Below are positions 5,914-6,189 of a DNA stretch of 6,189 nucleotides, one piece after another. Origin of the DNA: Bacteroidales bacterium. GTDB lineage: Bacteria > Bacteroidota > Bacteroidia > Bacteroidales > P3. Where the stretch lies: contig JAFZEK010000345.1 in the NCBI GenBank assembly GCA_017560705.1, positions 1-6,189 of the forward strand, given 5' to 3'. The translations under genes and the position numbers were made by a program. The notes below the pieces were generated by a model, which saw nothing but the letters and a program-made list of their open reading frames with translations, was not told the DNA's origin and did no database searches. Position 1 is the first letter of the stretch. Every line of letters starts with the position of its first letter.

Positions 5914-6189
5914 TTACCATCCAAAAGGATGTTTTACAAGAGAATATTTAGCCATCGGATGATAGTCTCCCGTCAATCCTATAGGTGTAGCATTTCTTAT
6001 ATCATGAACTATGCTTATACAGTTTTTAGCCTCCGATATTCCAAAACCCTCACCTTGTAATATTTTTTTATAGCTTAGAGTATGCAACTCTGTAAAACCT
6101 TCGCTAAATTCAAACTCACTTCCATCTACCATAATAGTACGATAAGTTCTTTTTCCTTCATCAGTAGCAACTGTAGGAAGATGACTTGC
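5914..6189 (-). CDS. wbpB: WbpB/WlbA-type UDP-GlcNAcA 3-dehydrogenase, C-terminal part
   Basis: The reading frame is open to the window edge, so only the last 91 residues are visible and the start lies outside. An ATG at 6132 is internal: the frame continues upstream without a stop as ASHLPTVATDEGKRTYRTI. The segment with FTELHTLSYKKIL, then GEGFGISEAKNCISIVHDIR, and the terminal HPFGW match the C-terminal end of Gfo/Idh/MocA oxidoreductases of the WbpB group. These oxidise C3 of UDP-N-acetylglucosaminuronic acid using bound NAD. The N-terminal Rossmann fold and catalytic residues cannot be checked here. Its place 12 nt before the wbpE-like gene supports the assignment. It is the first visible gene of the minus-strand cluster. 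Confidence 0.85.
   Translation of the reverse strand, partial: ASHLPTVATDEGKRTYRTIMVDGSEFEFSEGFTELHTLSYKKILQGEGFGISEAKNCISIVHDIRNATPIGLTGDYHPMAKYSLVKHPFGW

Noticed and set aside
5914..6132. A separate 72-residue gene starting at the ATG at 6132
   Set aside because: The frame stays open to the window edge and the upstream residues continue the protein, so this is the end of a larger oxidoreductase.

Overview
The window looks like chromosomal DNA from a member of the Bacteroidota, most likely Bacteroidales. It is AT-rich, has no Shine-Dalgarno sequences ahead of its genes, and carries a promoter of the Bacteroidota sigma-factor type (TTG, 21 nt, TACTTTTG) on the minus strand. The gene content is a surface-polysaccharide (O-antigen or capsule) nucleotide-sugar cluster, with one unrelated gene at the left end.

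Layout, left to right. Positions 1-177 are a low-complexity spacer with short tandem repeats and a G8 tract. A plus-strand YfcE-type metallophosphoesterase follows (178-669). Its stop overlaps tail to tail by 11 bp with the last gene of a minus-strand cluster. Read in its own direction (right to left), that cluster is: the C-terminal part of a WbpB-type sugar dehydrogenase, cut by the window edge (6189-5914); a WbpE-type aminotransferase (5901-4765); a 442-bp spacer; a membrane-bound WbpM/CapD-type 4,6-dehydratase (4322-2403); a 111-bp spacer with a strong minus-strand RNA hairpin; GalE (2291-1257); and a WbpD-type N-acetyltransferase (1243-659).

Function. WbpB, WbpE and WbpD are three consecutive steps that convert UDP-GlcNAcA to UDP-2,3-diacetamido-2,3-dideoxy-glucuronic acid: oxidation at C3, transamination, then N-acetylation. 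The dehydratase starts a separate branch from UDP-GlcNAc to 4-keto-6-deoxy sugars, and GalE supplies UDP-galactose and possibly UDP-GalNAc. The pathway therefore wraps around capD and galE, with its third enzyme at the far end. The UDP-GlcNAc 6-dehydrogenase (WbpA) and 2-epimerase (WbpI) that would complete a ManNAc3NAcA route are not in the window.

The most unusual non-coding structure is in the 442-bp spacer. Four copies of CATC(GT/AC)GATG are spaced at exactly 22 bp, with a fifth, degenerate palindrome in the same phase. The first two copies also form a perfect 15-bp terminator-like stem on the minus strand. Together with the promoter downstream of it, this suggests that capD-galE-wbpD form a transcription unit separate from wbpB-wbpE. 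I found no mobile element, tRNA, rRNA or CRISPR array, and the enzymes themselves belong to known families.
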